DNA from: Pterobdella sp. o SKG-2022
Taxonomy: Eukaryota; Annelida; Clitellata; Hirudinida; Piscicolidae
Direction of reading: 5' to 3'
DNA: 64,000 nt
Assembly: GCA_964035795.1 (NCBI GenBank)
Contig: OZ038324.1
Location: 1,841,779 to 1,905,778 of the forward strand
Shown here one piece after another: positions 50,701-64,000 of the stretch (position 1 is the stretch's first letter; the number at the start of each line of letters is the position of its first letter). A program made the translations under genes and the position numbers. A model generated the notes under the pieces. It saw only the letters and a program-made list of their open reading frames with translations. It ran no database searches and was not told where the DNA came from.

Positions 50701-51502
50701 CATTTTTGTAAGTAATATTGTTTTTCAAGTTATTCTTAGTTTCGTATTCATCATCGTTAAAATGGCAAGTGAAATGTGGTTGAAGAATTAGAGCAATTGA
50801 TGGATAAGCCTGAAAATATGAGTTCAATTGATATAACATTACATTATCAATAAATTCCAAGTATAATACTTTATCATGCGATTCAGAAAAATCCTTATTT
50901 ATTTTTAATAAACAATACTGGAACAATTAACCTTGGTTTTAATTATATTTGATTGGTAATTAAATGTAATTAGTTGAACATTAAATATAATTAGATGCTA
51001 ATTGAGTATAGACCTGTGTGGAGTTGGTGAAGGGAACAAACTTAGCACTGAAGATATTCTCGGTGTGGTTCGTTTTCTGGTTAACCAACACCTTGTGATT
51101 CAAAAAAGAGTTATATGGATCTGAGTATATAAATAAATTTTTTTTGTATAGTTTTTCCTAGTTAAACTTCGTAGTCATTCATTTTTATATTTGAAACCAA
51201 TGCAATATGATGATTATTTGATATATACTCATGTTAATTATTTTCATGTTATAGACATAGTATCCCAAACAAACTTTTCCAGTGAATGGGTCACACACAA
51301 CCAGGCAGAGATCATCAGAGCCTGACAGAATTAAACTGCCTGTTTCATCCCAAACTATTGAGTTTACCTGAAGTTGTGAATATGTGCCAAACTTTTATTT
51401 ACTGAAATAAGGAGATTATTTGGTAATATTTTAAAAGTGAAATTTTTTACACAGCCTTCATGGACTCGATGAGTGGCAACATTTTTGAGTCTTTGTAGTA
51501 AA
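44709..51502 (-). CDS. DCAF6: DCAF6/NRIP-like WD40 protein with IQ motif (first exon missing)
   Basis: Exons, in coding order: 51502-51451, 51367-51275, 51091-51014, 50570-50475, 50181-50093, 49772-49658, 49498-49442, 48657-48433, 48217-48176, 48066-47706, 47539-46363, 46157-46098, 45879-45756, 45433-45277, 45128-45040, 44831-44709; about 978 residues. The first exons encode a WD40 propeller (VHEGC, SIVWDETGSLILSGSDD, NIFSAKFVPFTN, SCSEDGTVRLFD, ALGCSDNRVRV). IRRLRLRGDWSGTGPHARPE is a DCAF6 hallmark. An IQ motif, IQSMVRKGLKR, follows a long low-complexity exon, then KGHRNSRTM and C-terminal WD repeats (ISGSDCGRMFVWD, SSGIDYDVKLW). Known DCAF6 is a CUL4-DDB1 substrate receptor and nuclear-receptor coactivator that binds calmodulin. 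The initiating exon was not found upstream of 51502. The IQ exon's 3' border is ambiguous. Confidence 0.9.
46424..46830. repeat. Coding microsatellite inside the large DCAF6 exon
   Basis: GAT, GGT and GTAGTG triplets dominate the plus strand, so the minus strand encodes runs of Ser and repeats such as SSPLPPSSSPLPPSS. The array is in frame with the DCAF6 exon. The long open frames on the plus strand are its complement, not genes. Confidence 0.8.
49820..49845 (-). repeat. CATGCTAGCATG palindrome family, diverged copy
   Basis: CCATTCCATACTAGCATGAAACGGA resembles the core at 52770 and lies in a DCAF6 intron. A shorter diverged copy (GTTAGCATGGAAACGGA) is at 50603-50619. Confidence 0.35.
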
Positions 51503-52102
51503 CTTAGATTATCTGTTTACAATATTTTAACAAATAAATACATTTTTAATCCAATTTGATGATTATAAACAGAATTTTATAGGTTTTATGATTACACTTT
51601 CTAGAATAATGTTGAAAAAACTCTTTACACAGTTTAAAAAGTATTTCGAAAAATTATTGAACAAAGTTTAAAAATTTTCATTACTGATAGCTGAGACGTT
51701 GAAATTTAAATGCGTCCTTGACTGATACTGCCTTTCGGACGTTAAGGAATAAAGACTTTGTGTTTTCATACTTAATGAACGAATTCAAATTTCGAACTGT
51801 TTAAGTAACGACCATTCTGCTTTTAAATAAAAATTGTTTCTGCTGATAATATTTTAGGCTAAGTTCACTTTCTTTATAATTATAAATATAATAAAAACCT
51901 AAAAATCTACATGTGGTAGATATGACGATGAACGCAATAAAAAAGATATAATTTTATTTTATTTTATTTGAAAAAAGACATTGTTTCGGCGAGTCTGACA
52001 GGCTCTTCTTTATCTATGAAAACAATATGGAGGCATCTTTTGTTGGTCCCTTTAAATGATGATATTTCTTGAATTTCGAATTGATCATTTGTAAAAAACA
52101 GA
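51503..52102. promoter_or_regulatory. Divergent DCAF6 / KDM5 upstream region
   Basis: About 600 bases between the last DCAF6 exon found and the KDM5 start codon. It must hold the missing DCAF6 first exon, or an intron leading to it, and likely a shared promoter. No clear TATA box. A short minus-strand frame at 51700-51780 was considered as the first exon but not accepted. Confidence 0.4.

Positions 52103-64000
<11,898 letters not shown>

Noticed and set aside
51700..51780. Candidate DCAF6 first exon (LNVRKAVSVKDAF)
   Set aside because: Slight likeness to the vertebrate N terminus only, with no start codon in frame and no donor in the needed phase.

Overview
The window is nuclear DNA from an invertebrate animal. 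It is AT-rich and full of microsatellites, introns follow the GT-AG rule, and the gene families are animal ones: an SLC5 sugar transporter, a claudin-type membrane protein, RNF19, SINHCAF, SMIM14, DCAF6, KDM5 and a homeobox gene. No species marker was recognised, so the phylum is left open. Exon models were built by hand from splice sites, reading phase and remembered family sequences; no alignment was run.

Layout: 1004-11770 (+) SLC5 sodium/sugar (myo-inositol-type) cotransporter, 19 coding exons. 13298-15349 (+) four-helix claudin/PMP22-like protein with a long Pro/Ser/Tyr tail. 15526-17365 (-) deoxyhypusine hydroxylase, tail to tail with the claudin-like gene. 17703-28675 (+) RNF19-type RBR E3 ubiquitin ligase, head to head with DOHH. 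31740-37236 (-) SINHCAF/FAM60A-type SIN3-HDAC subunit. 37847-38731 (-) intronless orphan homeobox gene. 39770-40510 decayed non-LTR reverse transcriptase. 41857-42934 (+) SMIM14. 44709-51502 (-) DCAF6/NRIP-type WD40 protein with an IQ motif, first exon not found. 52103 to beyond the window (+) KDM5 histone H3K4 demethylase (JmjN, ARID, PHD, JmjC), head to head with DCAF6 and carrying an internally deleted CR1-like retrotransposon in its 6.1 kb intron.

The genes do not form one pathway. Two act in chromatin (SINHCAF with SIN3-HDAC, KDM5 on H3K4 methylation), two in ubiquitin ligation (RNF19, DCAF6), and DOHH completes hypusine on eIF5A. Two close divergent pairs (DOHH/RNF19, DCAF6/KDM5) probably share promoters.

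Introns and intergenic DNA hold several dispersed repeat families: a tRNA-derived SINE, a CATGCTAGCATG palindrome family, a GATAAG/CTTATC palindrome family and two longer repeats. There are also three hairpin (MITE-like) elements in the KDM5 introns and many minisatellites. I saw no clearly new gene system. The most unusual items are the Lys/Thr-rich insertion inside the KDM5 ARID, the microsatellite-encoded exon of DCAF6, the orphan homeodomain with Leu at position 49, and start codons lying directly at splice acceptors in several genes.
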